DNA of 64,000 nt from an uncultured Candidatus Melainabacteria bacterium (GCA_934726055.1 CAKVCZ010000008.1:1-64000); one strand, 5' to 3'. Shown: positions 41,208 to 48,423, numbered from the stretch's first letter. The notes: generated by a model from the letters alone, not told the origin. Program-made: numbers and translations.

Positions 41208-41445
41208 ACAAGAAATAATGCTTGAACTTGCAGACGAACGCTCTGCAATTCAGATAACAGAGTTAAAAGAAGAAATTGAACATCTAAAAGTAAAATTACA
41301 AGTAATAGAAGATTTAATTTTAACTTGTAAAAATACTGAATGTAGTAAATGTAAATTCGCAGATGAATGTAATAAAAATGGTGAAGATTTTGACGATTTT
41401 ATTTTAAGAGTCATACGAGGTGAAAACAATGTGGAGAACAAATAA
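41197..41445 (+). CDS. Coiled-coil protein with C-terminal Cys cluster
   Basis: 82 residues. N-terminal heptad helix (ITELKEEIEHLKVKLQVIED) then CKNTECSKCKFADEC (four Cys) and an acidic tail. Starts inside the MazG gene. No family; a zinc-stabilised dimer is plausible. The end overlaps the next small gene. Confidence 0.5.
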   Translation: MKTRQEIMLELADERSAIQITELKEEIEHLKVKLQVIEDLILTCKNTECSKCKFADECNKNGEDFDDFILRVIRGENNVENK

Positions 41446-41569
41446 TAAAGTATGGTATTCAGAAGATGAATACAAAATGTTAGAACAGAAACTTGAAAAA
41501 ATACAAGAGGTTATTGCTTTTGACCACGAGTTAGCTAAAGAAATTAAAAAAATAATCGAGGAGGAATAA
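41429..41569 (+). CDS. 46-aa protein, paralogue of the gene at 41946
   Basis: ATG 41429; 46 residues: MWRTNNKVWYSEDEYKMLEQ followed by KLEKIQEVIAFDHELAKEIK. The first 20 residues closely match the start of the 85-aa protein at 41946 (MWKTNNKTWYSEEEYQELEQ), and the upstream SD regions are also alike. The two flank the membrane protein gene, suggesting a tandem duplication. Confidence 0.55.
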   Translation: MWRTNNKVWYSEDEYKMLEQKLEKIQEVIAFDHELAKEIKKIIEEE

Positions 41570-41571
41570 CA

Positions 41572-41943
41572 ATGGAATACTTATTTATTTACTTATTACA
41601 ATTTGCTGATTTAATAGAAGCCTTATCAGTTAGCAGTTTTATAATTCTATTATTTTTATTAATTGCATTAATATTTGTTTGTTTAGGATATTTTATTGAA
41701 AGCTATGATGATAATTTTAAAAAAGCATTAATTGTATTGAAAAAATATACCCTTATATTTTTTGTTACATTTGTTCTATTGTGCTTAATACCTACAAAAC
41801 AAACATTATTACTTTGTGGCGGAACATATTTAGGCAAGAAAGCAGTTAATAAGATTGTAACTAATGAGAAACTTAAAAAGATTGATACAATTATTAATCT
41901 TGAACTAGACAAAAAAATTAAAGAGTTGAAAGAGGAGAAATAA
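41572..41943 (+). CDS. Membrane protein with two TM helices
   Basis: 123 residues. Two strong hydrophobic helices (about residues 19-41: SSFIILLFLLIALIFVCLG; and about 55-75: YTLIFFVTFVLLCLIP), then a basic helical cytoplasmic tail. No family recognised. Within the small-gene run under the same rightward unit; GAGGAGG-type SD upstream. Possibly a superinfection-exclusion type membrane protein, but that is a guess from topology. Confidence 0.55.
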   Translation: MEYLFIYLLQFADLIEALSVSSFIILLFLLIALIFVCLGYFIESYDDNFKKALIVLKKYTLIFFVTFVLLCLIPTKQTLLLCGGTYLGKKAVNKIVTNEKLKKIDTIINLELDKKIKELKEEK

Positions 41944-41945
41944 CA

Positions 41946-42203
41946 ATGTGGAAAACAAATAACAAGACTTGGTATTCAGAAGAAGAATACCAAGAACTTG
42001 AGCAAAAACATAATCAAGTACAACGTCAATACAATGCTGTTGTAATGCAAGACATAAACTTACAAAAAGAAATCAGGATCAAAAATAACAAATTAGAACA
42101 AATTAGAACAATTGCCAATAAACTAAAAACAAAGCAAGACTACAGAAGCCTTGAAGAAGTTGAAAACGACATAAAACTTATATTGAAAGAATGTGAGGAA
42201 TAA
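41946..42203 (+). CDS. 85-aa coiled-coil protein, paralogue of the gene at 41429
   Basis: Starts MWKTNNKTWYSEEEYQELEQ, then a coiled coil with QYNAVVMQDINLQKEIRIKN and KLKTKQDYRSLEEVENDIK. Length is almost twice that of its 46-aa paralogue. Starts 2 bp after the membrane protein gene. Function unknown. Confidence 0.55.
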   Translation: MWKTNNKTWYSEEEYQELEQKHNQVQRQYNAVVMQDINLQKEIRIKNNKLEQIRTIANKLKTKQDYRSLEEVENDIKLILKECEE

Positions 42204-42362
42204 ATGAATATAGGATGTTTGATAATCATTATAATAATAGCATTAAACTTTTTAATTTCTTTTCTGTACATTGATAGTAATAAAGCACCAAAAAGCTGTA
42301 TGTTTGCAAGAGATGTGATTACTTGTGTACAAATATCAAAGGGGGTAAACAATGACAGATAA
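42204..42362 (+). CDS. 52-aa single-TM protein
   Basis: ATG 42204; N-terminal membrane helix (MNIGCLIIIIIIALNFLISF) followed by a short polar tail with two Cys. GTGAGGA upstream. The end overlaps the next gene by 11 bp. Function unknown. Confidence 0.5.
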   Translation: MNIGCLIIIIIIALNFLISFLYIDSNKAPKSCMFARDVITCVQISKGVNNDR

Positions 42363-42957
42363 AGAAATAATAATAGACGGAATAAATGTAGCAGAGTGTG
42401 AATATTTACGCATAGTTGGTGCTAATTGGTGGTGTGAATGCAATAATGGTAAAGAATATGGCACAAAAACAAGGGTTACTGCTTGTGGTGGATGCAAATA
42501 TAATCCTAACTGCTATTACAAGCAACTCAAACGCATAGAGCAAGAGCTAAAAATAGAAGAACAAGATAGAAAATATATCAAAGAGTGCTGTATCAGAGCA
42601 GGAAAAGAATTAAGTAAACATTCTTTTGAATGGGACGGCAAAGAAAAAAACCTTGTTGTACAAGCTATGCAACTTAATGAAGATTATGAACGCTTAGAGC
42701 AAGAAAACGAAAAGCTGAAAGAAGAAAATGTAAAGTTACAAAATAGAAATCAACAATTATCAGGTGCAATTACTCAAAATTTAATTTACAAACAAGCCCT
42801 TGAAGAAATAAGGGGAATAAGTAAACAATGTATGACAAAGGACTTATGTAGTATTGATTGCGATTATGCATACCGTTGTTATATAGAAGATGAAGAAGTG
42901 CCAACTTATGATATTTGTAAACTTATAATTGAAAAAATAAACGAGGTACTAAAATGA
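42352..42957 (+). CDS. Phage protein with Cys motif and coiled coil
   Basis: 201 residues, GGGGGT SD. N-terminal Cys cluster: NVAECEYL, NWWCECNNG, CGGCKYNPNCYYKQLKRIEQ; then a coiled coil (EQENEKLKEENVKLQNRNQQ), and a C-terminal Cys set (KQCMTKDLCSIDCDYAYRC). The 'NPNCYYKQLKR' start is frequent in hypothetical proteins of gut phages. Probably oligomeric; function unknown. Confidence 0.6.
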   Translation: MTDKEIIIDGINVAECEYLRIVGANWWCECNNGKEYGTKTRVTACGGCKYNPNCYYKQLKRIEQELKIEEQDRKYIKECCIRAGKELSKHSFEWDGKEKNLVVQAMQLNEDYERLEQENEKLKEENVKLQNRNQQLSGAITQNLIYKQALEEIRGISKQCMTKDLCSIDCDYAYRCYIEDEEVPTYDICKLIIEKINEVLK

Positions 42958-43352
42958 ACGAAATAGATAAATTGTACGAGAATGCAGGAATTAAATTAGG
43001 TAGCTGTATATATGCAGAGTATGGCTATGAAGGAGAAGAAGGTCCTTGGTATTTTTGCACAAAAGAAAATAAAGAGTGTTGGACATATCCAACCGGTAAC
43101 GCAGATTGTGTGGAGAAAGCATACCCACCATTCAACGCAGAAAAACAGTTGGAGTTGATGAAATGGTTAGCAATAAGATGTGATTTATCAATTTCTAAAT
43201 TTTCAGAATGGGAATTTATTCATTTTGACGGAAATGAACCGGTACAAGTTAGCACAAATGAATTTGATAGAAGCCTTGCTCAAGTAATCAATGAACGTTG
43301 GCAAGACCTAACCGAAGAAGAAAAAGAACAAATAAAGGAGATATTGAAATGA
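42954..43352 (+). CDS. Unknown phage protein with Cys pair
   Basis: 132 residues, ATGA overlap with the previous gene. SCIYAEYGYEGEEGPWYFCT, ENKECWTYPTGNADCVEK and a helical C-terminus ending WQDLTEEEKEQIKEILK. No family recognised. Part of the rightward small-gene run. Confidence 0.55.
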   Translation: MNEIDKLYENAGIKLGSCIYAEYGYEGEEGPWYFCTKENKECWTYPTGNADCVEKAYPPFNAEKQLELMKWLAIRCDLSISKFSEWEFIHFDGNEPVQVSTNEFDRSLAQVINERWQDLTEEEKEQIKEILK

Positions 43353-43498
43353 TTGATTGGAATGAAGTATTAAAAGATATTACTAAATTAATAATTATAC
43401 TAGGTATTATTATTCTTTGCCCTATTTTATGCTTACTCGGTGCAATAGGTTTCCCAATATATTTAATAGTAAAAATTAATGATAGATATTTTAATTAG
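43349..43498 (+). CDS. 49-aa membrane protein
   Basis: ATG 43349 (MIDWNEVLKDITKL) overlapping the previous stop, AAAGGAG upstream. A long hydrophobic helix (IIILGIIILCPILCLLGAIG) and short polar tail KINDRYFN. Possible small inner-membrane protein; function unknown. Confidence 0.5.
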   Translation: MIDWNEVLKDITKLIIILGIIILCPILCLLGAIGFPIYLIVKINDRYFN

Positions 43499-43508
43499 GA
43501 GATATTGA

Positions 43509-43664
43509 ATGGATAAAGATTTAATTCTTGAGAATATACATTTTAAAATATTAGACACTTTACAGAATAGAGTAAAAATTGATATTTCAGATTTTCAAAA
43601 ATATCAAATTTTAAGAGATTTATTATATCAAATTGACGATATTGTAATGAAAGCAAAACAATAG
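43509..43664 (+). CDS. 51-aa helical protein
   Basis: ATG 43509 with AGGAG upstream; 51 residues: MDKDLILENIHFKILDTLQN, DISDFQKYQILRDLLYQIDD. Predicted helical. No motif. Fits the tight spacing of the operon. Confidence 0.5.
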   Translation: MDKDLILENIHFKILDTLQNRVKIDISDFQKYQILRDLLYQIDDIVMKAKQ

Positions 43665-43683
43665 CTTGAAAGTGAGGTTGAAA

Positions 43684-44043
43684 ATGCAAGATAGATTTAA
43701 GTTTAGAACATATATACCAGATTTAAAAATTTTTAAATATTGGGGTTGGATAGGAAAAAATCATTATATAGGTTTATGTCCAAGTGGTGATTATTCTATG
43801 GCGGAATTGTTAGAAAAATATACAAACCAATGCACCGGCTTAAAAGATAAGAATGGCAAGCTGATTTATGAGGGGGATATTTTAAGAGATAAATATAACG
43901 CATTGCACCCGATAAGTTGGAATAAAAAATGTTTTTATGAAGCTGACACATTTGCAATTGCAGGTTTTTATAATGCAATTCAAGAAGATATGGAAATAAT
44001 CGGCAATATTTATGAGAATAAGGAACTAATAGAAGAACAATGA
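43684..44043 (+). CDS. YopX-family phage protein
   Basis: 119 residues from ATG 43684. YopX pattern: RDRFKF-type start (MQDRFKFRTYIPDLK), NQCTGLKDKNGKLIYEGDIL, then a beta segment and EIIGNIYENKELIEE. YopX proteins are frequent in phages of Gram-positive and gut bacteria and are structurally known but of unclear function. Followed by an overlapping 57-aa gene. Confidence 0.8.
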   Translation: MQDRFKFRTYIPDLKIFKYWGWIGKNHYIGLCPSGDYSMAELLEKYTNQCTGLKDKNGKLIYEGDILRDKYNALHPISWNKKCFYEADTFAIAGFYNAIQEDMEIIGNIYENKELIEEQ

Positions 44044-44213
44044 ACGAAATACTTGATTTAACAATAGAAGAACTAAGGCTTTATAAACAACACTTAATAG
44101 GGTTAATCAAAGATAAATCCACATCAATTAAGGATGTAAAAGAGTTACAGCGTAAAACTCGTCAGATTGACAAACGTATTAAAACCTTATTTTTGGAACA
44201 ACAAGTCCAATAA
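44040..44213 (+). CDS. 57-aa helical protein convergent with the repressor
   Basis: ATG 44040 overlaps the YopX stop (ATGA). 57 residues: MNEILDLTIEELRLYKQHLI then KDVKELQRKTRQIDKRIKTL, basic and helical. Its 3' end runs 35 bp into the convergent repressor gene, so the two transcripts are antisense there. Function unknown. Confidence 0.5.
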   Translation: MNEILDLTIEELRLYKQHLIGLIKDKSTSIKDVKELQRKTRQIDKRIKTLFLEQQVQ

Positions 44214-44829
44214 TTTCAGTTGATGTGTCCGGTTCAAGAACGAAACTAAAACATTTATCATTTATATCTGTACTTTTATATTTGTTGCTATCAATAACAG
44301 TAATTTCATTAACATATAGATTACTGTTATGAATGAAAGCAAATATAAAACCATTTATAAACGTTTTAACATTAACATCTATTATAATGTTATCAAAGGC
44401 TCTATAAGTAGGTAAAAGTGCATCATTAGCGATTGTAACCGCTTCAAATTTAGCTTCTGTAAAATCACAAGAATAATTTGAAGCTATTATACGTTTATCT
44501 ATTTGAAGAATGTCGCTATTAACATAACTTCTATTAACATAATCTTTTGTTAAATAAGGGTTTTCTTTTCTGTAAACTTTTAAAACATTTGGGATTTTAG
44601 ACTCCTCAAATAATTTAGAGTAAGCAACTTGTCCATATTTAGCAAAAGAAGGGTGTAAATCTATAATTTTATTATACATTTTTTTAGATAGCGAAGATCT
44701 ACCGTTTTTAACATTAGATATAAATGTTTTAGAACAATCTAATTCTTTTGCTAGGGTAACACTATTAATGTTTTCATTTTCCAGAATATCTTGAATAAAT
44801 TTAGCTGAAAGCTCTTTGTCGTTTGGCAT
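44179..44829 (-). CDS. CI-type phage repressor with HTH and S24-like domain lacking the catalytic pair
   Basis: 216 residues from ATG 44829, which has AGAGG five bases upstream. N-terminal XRE-type HTH (VTLAKELDCSKTFISNVKNG, residues about 24-43). The C-terminal 100 residues follow the LexA/CI peptidase S24 fold: FEAVTIANDALLPTYRAFDN, IFAFIHNSNLYVNEITVID. In self-cleaving repressors these read GDSM with a Ser and VKR with a Lys; here the corresponding residues are A137 and N174. Lies opposite the replication unit, with operators just upstream. Likely maintains lysogeny. Confidence 0.8.
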   Translation of the reverse strand: MPNDKELSAKFIQDILENENINSVTLAKELDCSKTFISNVKNGRSSLSKKMYNKIIDLHPSFAKYGQVAYSKLFEESKIPNVLKVYRKENPYLTKDYVNRSYVNSDILQIDKRIIASNYSCDFTEAKFEAVTIANDALLPTYRAFDNIIIDVNVKTFINGFIFAFIHNSNLYVNEITVIDSNKYKSTDINDKCFSFVLEPDTSTEIIGLVVPKIRF

Positions 44830-44858
44830 AAGCACCTCTATTAAGTAATGTAAAAATG

Positions 44859-44899
44859 TAGTAAACTGTATTGACTAAAGTTTACTAAAATGATATACT
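44859..44899 (+). promoter_or_regulatory. Operator and rightward replication promoter (PR-type)
   Basis: TTGACT (44871-44876), 17 bp, TATACT (44894-44899). The -35 sits between TAGTAAACT (44859-44867) and AGTTTACTAA (44879-44888), so repressor binding should block it. Transcription would run to the initiator gene at 45063. Confidence 0.7.
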
Positions 44900-44922
44900 T
44901 TATATATAAATTTGCAAGAAAA

Positions 44923-44951
44923 ATAGTAATATAATATTAATTAAAAGTCAA
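44923..44951 (-). promoter_or_regulatory. Candidate repressor promoter (PRM-type)
   Basis: On the minus strand TTGACT (44946-44951), 17 bp, TACTAT (44923-44928). The start near 44916 gives a leader of about 87 nt that crosses the operator/PR region before the ATG at 44829. Confidence 0.4.
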
Positions 44952-45018
44952 GCAAAGTTTATAAAGTTTATTAAATAGTTAAACATTTTCATTATTTATT
45001 ATTTTGTGGGATTTTCAT

Positions 45019-45041
45019 ACCCTCTATTGAGGGTCTTTTAT
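45019..45041 (+). terminator. Leader terminator of the replication unit
   Basis: ACCCTC (45019-45024) / GAGGGT (45029-45034), 4-nt loop, then CTTTTATT. It lies about 110 nt after the PR-type promoter and 20 bp before the SD of the initiator gene. Confidence 0.6.
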
Positions 45042-45062
45042 TATGGGAAAAAAGGAGATTAA

Positions 45063-45668
45063 ATGTGCAATTATGACAAAAATAAAAAGGATGGGTATAT
45101 TTTACTATTTAGGTCGTTAATTAATAAATGGGAATGGTATAGAGATGTTCCTTGTAAGATTTTATTCTTACATTTATTGTTAAAAGCTAATTATGAGGAT
45201 ACAACCTTCCAAAATATACATATAAAACGAGGTTCTTTAATAAGTTCAATAAGAAATTTATCTTATGAAACCGGACTAACAATAAGTCAAATAAGAACAG
45301 CAATAAAAAAACTAACATTATCTGGTGAGATCGCAACCAAATCGCAAGCTGAATACAGCGTCATTACTGTATTAAACTATGAAGCGTATCAAGCAAATAA
45401 CACACCTAAAAAGATAAAAAAAGAAAGCTCATTTGATAAATTTACTAAACCAACTATTGATGAAGTAAAGGCATATTGCATAGAGAGAAAAAATAATGTG
45501 GATGCTAACAAATGGTATTCATATTATGAGTCCAATGGATGGAAAGTTGGTAAAAACCAAATGAAGAATTGGAAAGCAGCAGTTAGAACGTGGGAGAAAT
45601 CGAATTATGACAGCAATAAGCAAACAACAAGACAAACAACATATATGCCAACCGTCAATTTCGGTTGA
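45063..45668 (+). CDS. Phage replication initiator / helicase loader-type protein
   Basis: 201 residues, AAAGGAG SD. The N-terminal winged-helix part GYILLFRSLINKWEWYRDVP, KANYEDTTFQNIHIKRGSLI and SQIRTAIKKLTLSGEIATK is that of DnaD/replisome-organiser proteins. The C-terminal part PTIDEVKAYCIERKNNVDAN, KNWKAAVRTWEKSNYD recurs in phage replication proteins that deliver helicase to the origin. The DnaB-type helicase follows with an overlapping reading frame. Also note it lies near the operator/PR site, where the origin may be. Confidence 0.82.
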   Translation: MCNYDKNKKDGYILLFRSLINKWEWYRDVPCKILFLHLLLKANYEDTTFQNIHIKRGSLISSIRNLSYETGLTISQIRTAIKKLTLSGEIATKSQAEYSVITVLNYEAYQANNTPKKIKKESSFDKFTKPTIDEVKAYCIERKNNVDANKWYSYYESNGWKVGKNQMKNWKAAVRTWEKSNYDSNKQTTRQTTYMPTVNFG

Positions 45669-46908
45669 GATGCAATTTCAATATGAACGTGCAATTTTAG
45701 TAATGCTAATTGGAGATGAAAAAGACACAAAAAGAGGTTATATATTATCACATCTTTGCGGTGATATGTTTATGCATAGACCATATAGAATTATTTACGA
45801 AATAGTAAGTACATTATATGAGTTAAAAGTGCCAATAAACCCTTATTCTATAATGGAATATTTAAGTAATGAACACGAAAGAGAAGCAGTTAAAGATTTA
45901 TATAACGAATTTATTTCTGCTGTGAATTGTGATTTTTATTTGAATAAAATCATTACTGTATATATAGATAGAATGATAGAACAAGCAAAGTCTTTCTCTG
46001 ATTTAGACAGAATTAGAGAAATACAAGCTAAATTTGCATTAAAAAAAGATATAAAAGCATTTTCTGAAGTAGCTAAAGAAATGCCAAATCAATATAAAGA
46101 AGCTAAAAACCAAATAATAATGCCATATCCATCTATTAGAAAATACATAGGTACATTACATTCAGGGGATGTAATGGTATTAGCAGGTGGAACAGGGATG
46201 GGAAAAACCTGTATGGCATTAAACCTTATGGATAGGATACAACAAAAACATAAAGTAAGTATGTATTCATTAGAAATGACAAATTATCAACTTATTTCAA
46301 GAATTGCTTGTGCAAAATTGCATCTTGACTCTGCAAAATTAAGAGATAGAAAACTTACTCCTGATGAATTCAAAAAATTTGAAGATTTTACAAAAACTTT
46401 TGATATGAATTTACAGTTATGCGATAAAAGGGATGTAACTATTCCATATATTAGAAGTATTGAGAAAAATTCAGGTAGTGAATTAGTAATAATTGATTAC
46501 TTAGGTTTATTAAAACCTATGACAAAAGGTAAAAAATACGAAGTAGTTTCAGACTTATCAAGAGAAATAAAATGTCTTGCAGGAGAAATTAATAAACCTA
46601 TTTTATTGTTGCATCAAATAAACAGAGATTATATGTCCAGAGAAGATAAAAGACCTCAATTATGTGATTTAAGAGACTCTGGAAATATAGAACAAGATGC
46701 TGATTTTGTTTGCTTTGTCCATAGACCGGCTGTTGTTGAAGAAGGCAAAGTGGATGATACAATTGAGTTCATTATCCGTAAAAATAGGTTTGGTCGTAAT
46801 AATGTTGGTGCAGAGCTAATTTTTAATGGGGAAGAACAACGTATAAGCGATAAATTAGAGGTGATTAAAAATGCGGATAGTTATATTAAAACTTTTGAAC
46901 AAAATTAA
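45607..46908 (+). CDS. Replicative DNA helicase (DnaB family)
   Basis: Unwinds DNA at the phage fork. 433 residues with a start overlapping the initiator by 62 bp (GGGAGAAA SD); a start at 45670 would give 412. N-terminal DnaB-type helical domain (YERAILVMLIGDEKDTKRGY), C-terminal RecA-like core: Walker A LAGGTGMGKTCMALNLM, Walker B ELVIIDYLGLL, then HQINRDYMSREDKRPQLCDL and the arginine-finger region. The order initiator-helicase is that of lambdoid-type replication modules. Confidence 0.93.
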   Translation: MTAISKQQDKQHICQPSISVEMQFQYERAILVMLIGDEKDTKRGYILSHLCGDMFMHRPYRIIYEIVSTLYELKVPINPYSIMEYLSNEHEREAVKDLYNEFISAVNCDFYLNKIITVYIDRMIEQAKSFSDLDRIREIQAKFALKKDIKAFSEVAKEMPNQYKEAKNQIIMPYPSIRKYIGTLHSGDVMVLAGGTGMGKTCMALNLMDRIQQKHKVSMYSLEMTNYQLISRIACAKLHLDSAKLRDRKLTPDEFKKFEDFTKTFDMNLQLCDKRDVTIPYIRSIEKNSGSELVIIDYLGLLKPMTKGKKYEVVSDLSREIKCLAGEINKPILLLHQINRDYMSREDKRPQLCDLRDSGNIEQDADFVCFVHRPAVVEEGKVDDTIEFIIRKNRFGRNNVGAELIFNGEEQRISDKLEVIKNADSYIKTFEQN

Positions 46909-46958
46909 ATTTGTAGGAAATAGAAAAGTATTTCAGTTAGTTGTGAGGAGAATATTAA

Positions 46959-47414
46959 ATGGTTATTAAAACAATAGTTATGGGTGAATGTGTTGCAAAA
47001 CAAAGTGCAAGATTTGCAAATATTGGTGGGTTTATAAAGTCATACCAAAAATCAAAAGTTACAAATTATGCGAACTTTGTAAAAATGTGTTTTATAGAGC
47101 AACATCCAAATCATTGTATAGATGATTTAAAAGGTAAAATGCTTCAAATACATATTAAAGCGTATAGAATGATCCCTTTAAGTAAACCTAAAAGGTTTAA
47201 GGAACAGGCTTCTATGGGTGTTTTAAGACCTATTACAAAGCCTGATACAGATAATATCGCTAAGAATATAAAAGATGCCTTAAATAAGATTGCTTATCCG
47301 GATGATAGTCAAATAGTTAAAGAGATAATTGAGAAATTTTATTCATATACACCAAGGGTAGAGATAGAAATAAAGGAGTTTGAAGGGAATGACAACATTA
47401 TTAAAGCTAATTAA
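46959..47414 (+). CDS. rusA: RusA-family Holliday-junction resolvase
   Basis: 151 residues with GAGGAG upstream. Signature KPDTDNIAKNIKDALNKIAY and PDDSQIVKEIIEKFY with the conserved Asp residues (D of KPDxDN, and DD). It cleaves four-way junctions made in phage recombination or replication. Follows the helicase after a 50-bp gap and overlaps the next gene. Confidence 0.92.
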   Translation: MVIKTIVMGECVAKQSARFANIGGFIKSYQKSKVTNYANFVKMCFIEQHPNHCIDDLKGKMLQIHIKAYRMIPLSKPKRFKEQASMGVLRPITKPDTDNIAKNIKDALNKIAYPDDSQIVKEIIEKFYSYTPRVEIEIKEFEGNDNIIKAN

Positions 47415-47793
47415 AAAAATCGAAAAAGAAAAAGAGAAAAAAGAAAAAAGTCTAAAAGTAGCGTTAGCAAAAGAAATATTTATGTATCCGGTATATTTAT
47501 TAACAGCAAGAGGTAGATTAGTTGAAATACCATTATGTAGCTTAAATGAATATAACCATAACAGGATGCACTTACATCATTATTTACCAAGAAGTGGCAG
47601 TTATTACAAAGTAGAAGGCAGACAATGGTATATAGATAATGATATTAAACAGAAATTAATATTATTACCTATACCAATACACGAACAGGTACATCAACAA
47701 GCTGTAAAAAATTTATCAGATGATATGTTTCTTTTTAATTATGGTTTAAAACGTTCTGACTTGTTATTTACAAGAAAGGATGGAGTATGGTAA
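47389..47793 (+). CDS. HNH-like endonuclease candidate
   Basis: 134 residues from ATG 47389 (AGGAG ten bases upstream). A Lys-rich N-terminus is followed by CSLNEYNHNRMHLHHYLPRS and LILLPIPIHEQVHQQAVKN, an arrangement of His with a HxxH...H that recalls HNH nucleases with the beta-beta-alpha metal finger. The Asn of classic HNH is not certain. It lies next to rusA in the replication unit. Could instead be a structural nucleic-acid protein. Confidence 0.5.
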   Translation: MTTLLKLIKKIEKEKEKKEKSLKVALAKEIFMYPVYLLTARGRLVEIPLCSLNEYNHNRMHLHHYLPRSGSYYKVEGRQWYIDNDIKQKLILLPIPIHEQVHQQAVKNLSDDMFLFNYGLKRSDLLFTRKDGVW

Positions 47794-47969
47794 AAAAATT
47801 TTCTTATAAATGTGCAGATTGCGAATATCATTCTTGTACATTAACTTGTCTTAAAAGTAATTTATGTGATGGAAATTGTATTGCAAACGGTAAGAACAAA
47901 TTTTGCTATAAGACAATAAAAGATTGTATGAATTTTAAAGAATTTGATTGGAGAAAAAATGCAAAATAG
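47787..47969 (+). CDS. 60-aa Cys-rich protein
   Basis: 60 residues with Cys at CADCEYHSCTLTCLKSNLC and CIANGKNKFCYKTIKDC: about eight Cys, likely zinc-binding. Overlaps the HNH-like gene by 7 bp with AAAGGATGGAG upstream. Function unknown. Confidence 0.6.
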   Translation: MVKKFSYKCADCEYHSCTLTCLKSNLCDGNCIANGKNKFCYKTIKDCMNFKEFDWRKNAK

Positions 47970-48168
47970 AGATATGTTATTAGTATTATTAATGTTAATT
48001 TTAACGGAATTATTTATTATTATTCATCAATATATAACAATAAATGGTTATAAATCAATGGAAAGCACTAGAACAGAAATAAGAACTCAAATAATAGATA
48101 ATATTCCAGTAGAATTACCTAAAAATATAGAAGAAGTTATAGAAGTTAAAGAGCTAGAGGTGATGTAA
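47959..48168 (+). CDS. 69-aa single-TM protein
   Basis: ATG 47959 with TTGGAG upstream (inside the previous gene). N-terminal membrane helix (DMLLVLLMLILTELFIIIHQ), then a polar, acidic tail ending ELEVM. Followed directly by the excisionase-like gene (stop TAA, then ATG). Function unknown. Confidence 0.55.
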   Translation: MQNRDMLLVLLMLILTELFIIIHQYITINGYKSMESTRTEIRTQIIDNIPVELPKNIEEVIEVKELEVM

Positions 48169-48354
48169 ATGACAAATGAAGATTTAAAAATGCCAAGATT
48201 ATTAAGAGCAGAAGAAGTAATAAAATTAATGAGAATTAATAAAAATACTTTTTACCATTATTTAAGAGACGGAGTTTTTCCAAAAGACCTTTATATTAAA
48301 TTAGGTACGCAAATAAGGTTCAAAGAGAATAAGTTGAGAGAGTTTTTATCATAA
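48169..48354 (+). CDS. xis: Excisionase-like winged-HTH protein
   Basis: 61 residues. MPRLLRAEEVIKLMRINKNT and FYHYLRDGVFPKDLYIKLGT then RFKENKLREFL match the excisionase / MerR-type HTH_17 pattern ('l.t.eEvA..L.vs..tvy..i..G.lp....g...rf....l..wl'). Position beside attR, opposite to the integrase at attL, fits a recombination directionality factor. Last gene of the rightward unit; the terminator follows. Confidence 0.78.
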   Translation: MTNEDLKMPRLLRAEEVIKLMRINKNTFYHYLRDGVFPKDLYIKLGTQIRFKENKLREFLS

Positions 48355-48360
48355 ATAACT

Positions 48361-48395
48361 AAGGTGGTATTATTTTTTAGTACCACCTTTTTTAT
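48361..48395 (+). terminator. Terminator of the rightward replication unit
   Basis: AAGGTGGTA (48361-48369) / TACCACCTT (48381-48389), 11-nt loop, then TTTTT. It closes the prophage's right operon before attR. Confidence 0.88.
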
Positions 48396-48401
48396 TAAAA
48401 A

Positions 48402-48423
48402 TCTGTGGGTAATCTGTGGGTAA
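48402..48423. promoter_or_regulatory. Candidate integrase arm-type sites, right end
   Basis: TCTGTGGGTAA repeated twice in tandem (48402-48412, 48413-48423). Similar 11-bp units stand beside attL (4432-4453). 130 bp from the attR core. Function inferred from tandem repeat and position. Confidence 0.4.

Noticed and set aside
44829..44835. GTG start for the repressor two codons earlier
   Set aside because: The SD AGAGG is correctly spaced for the ATG at 44829 and too close for the GTG.
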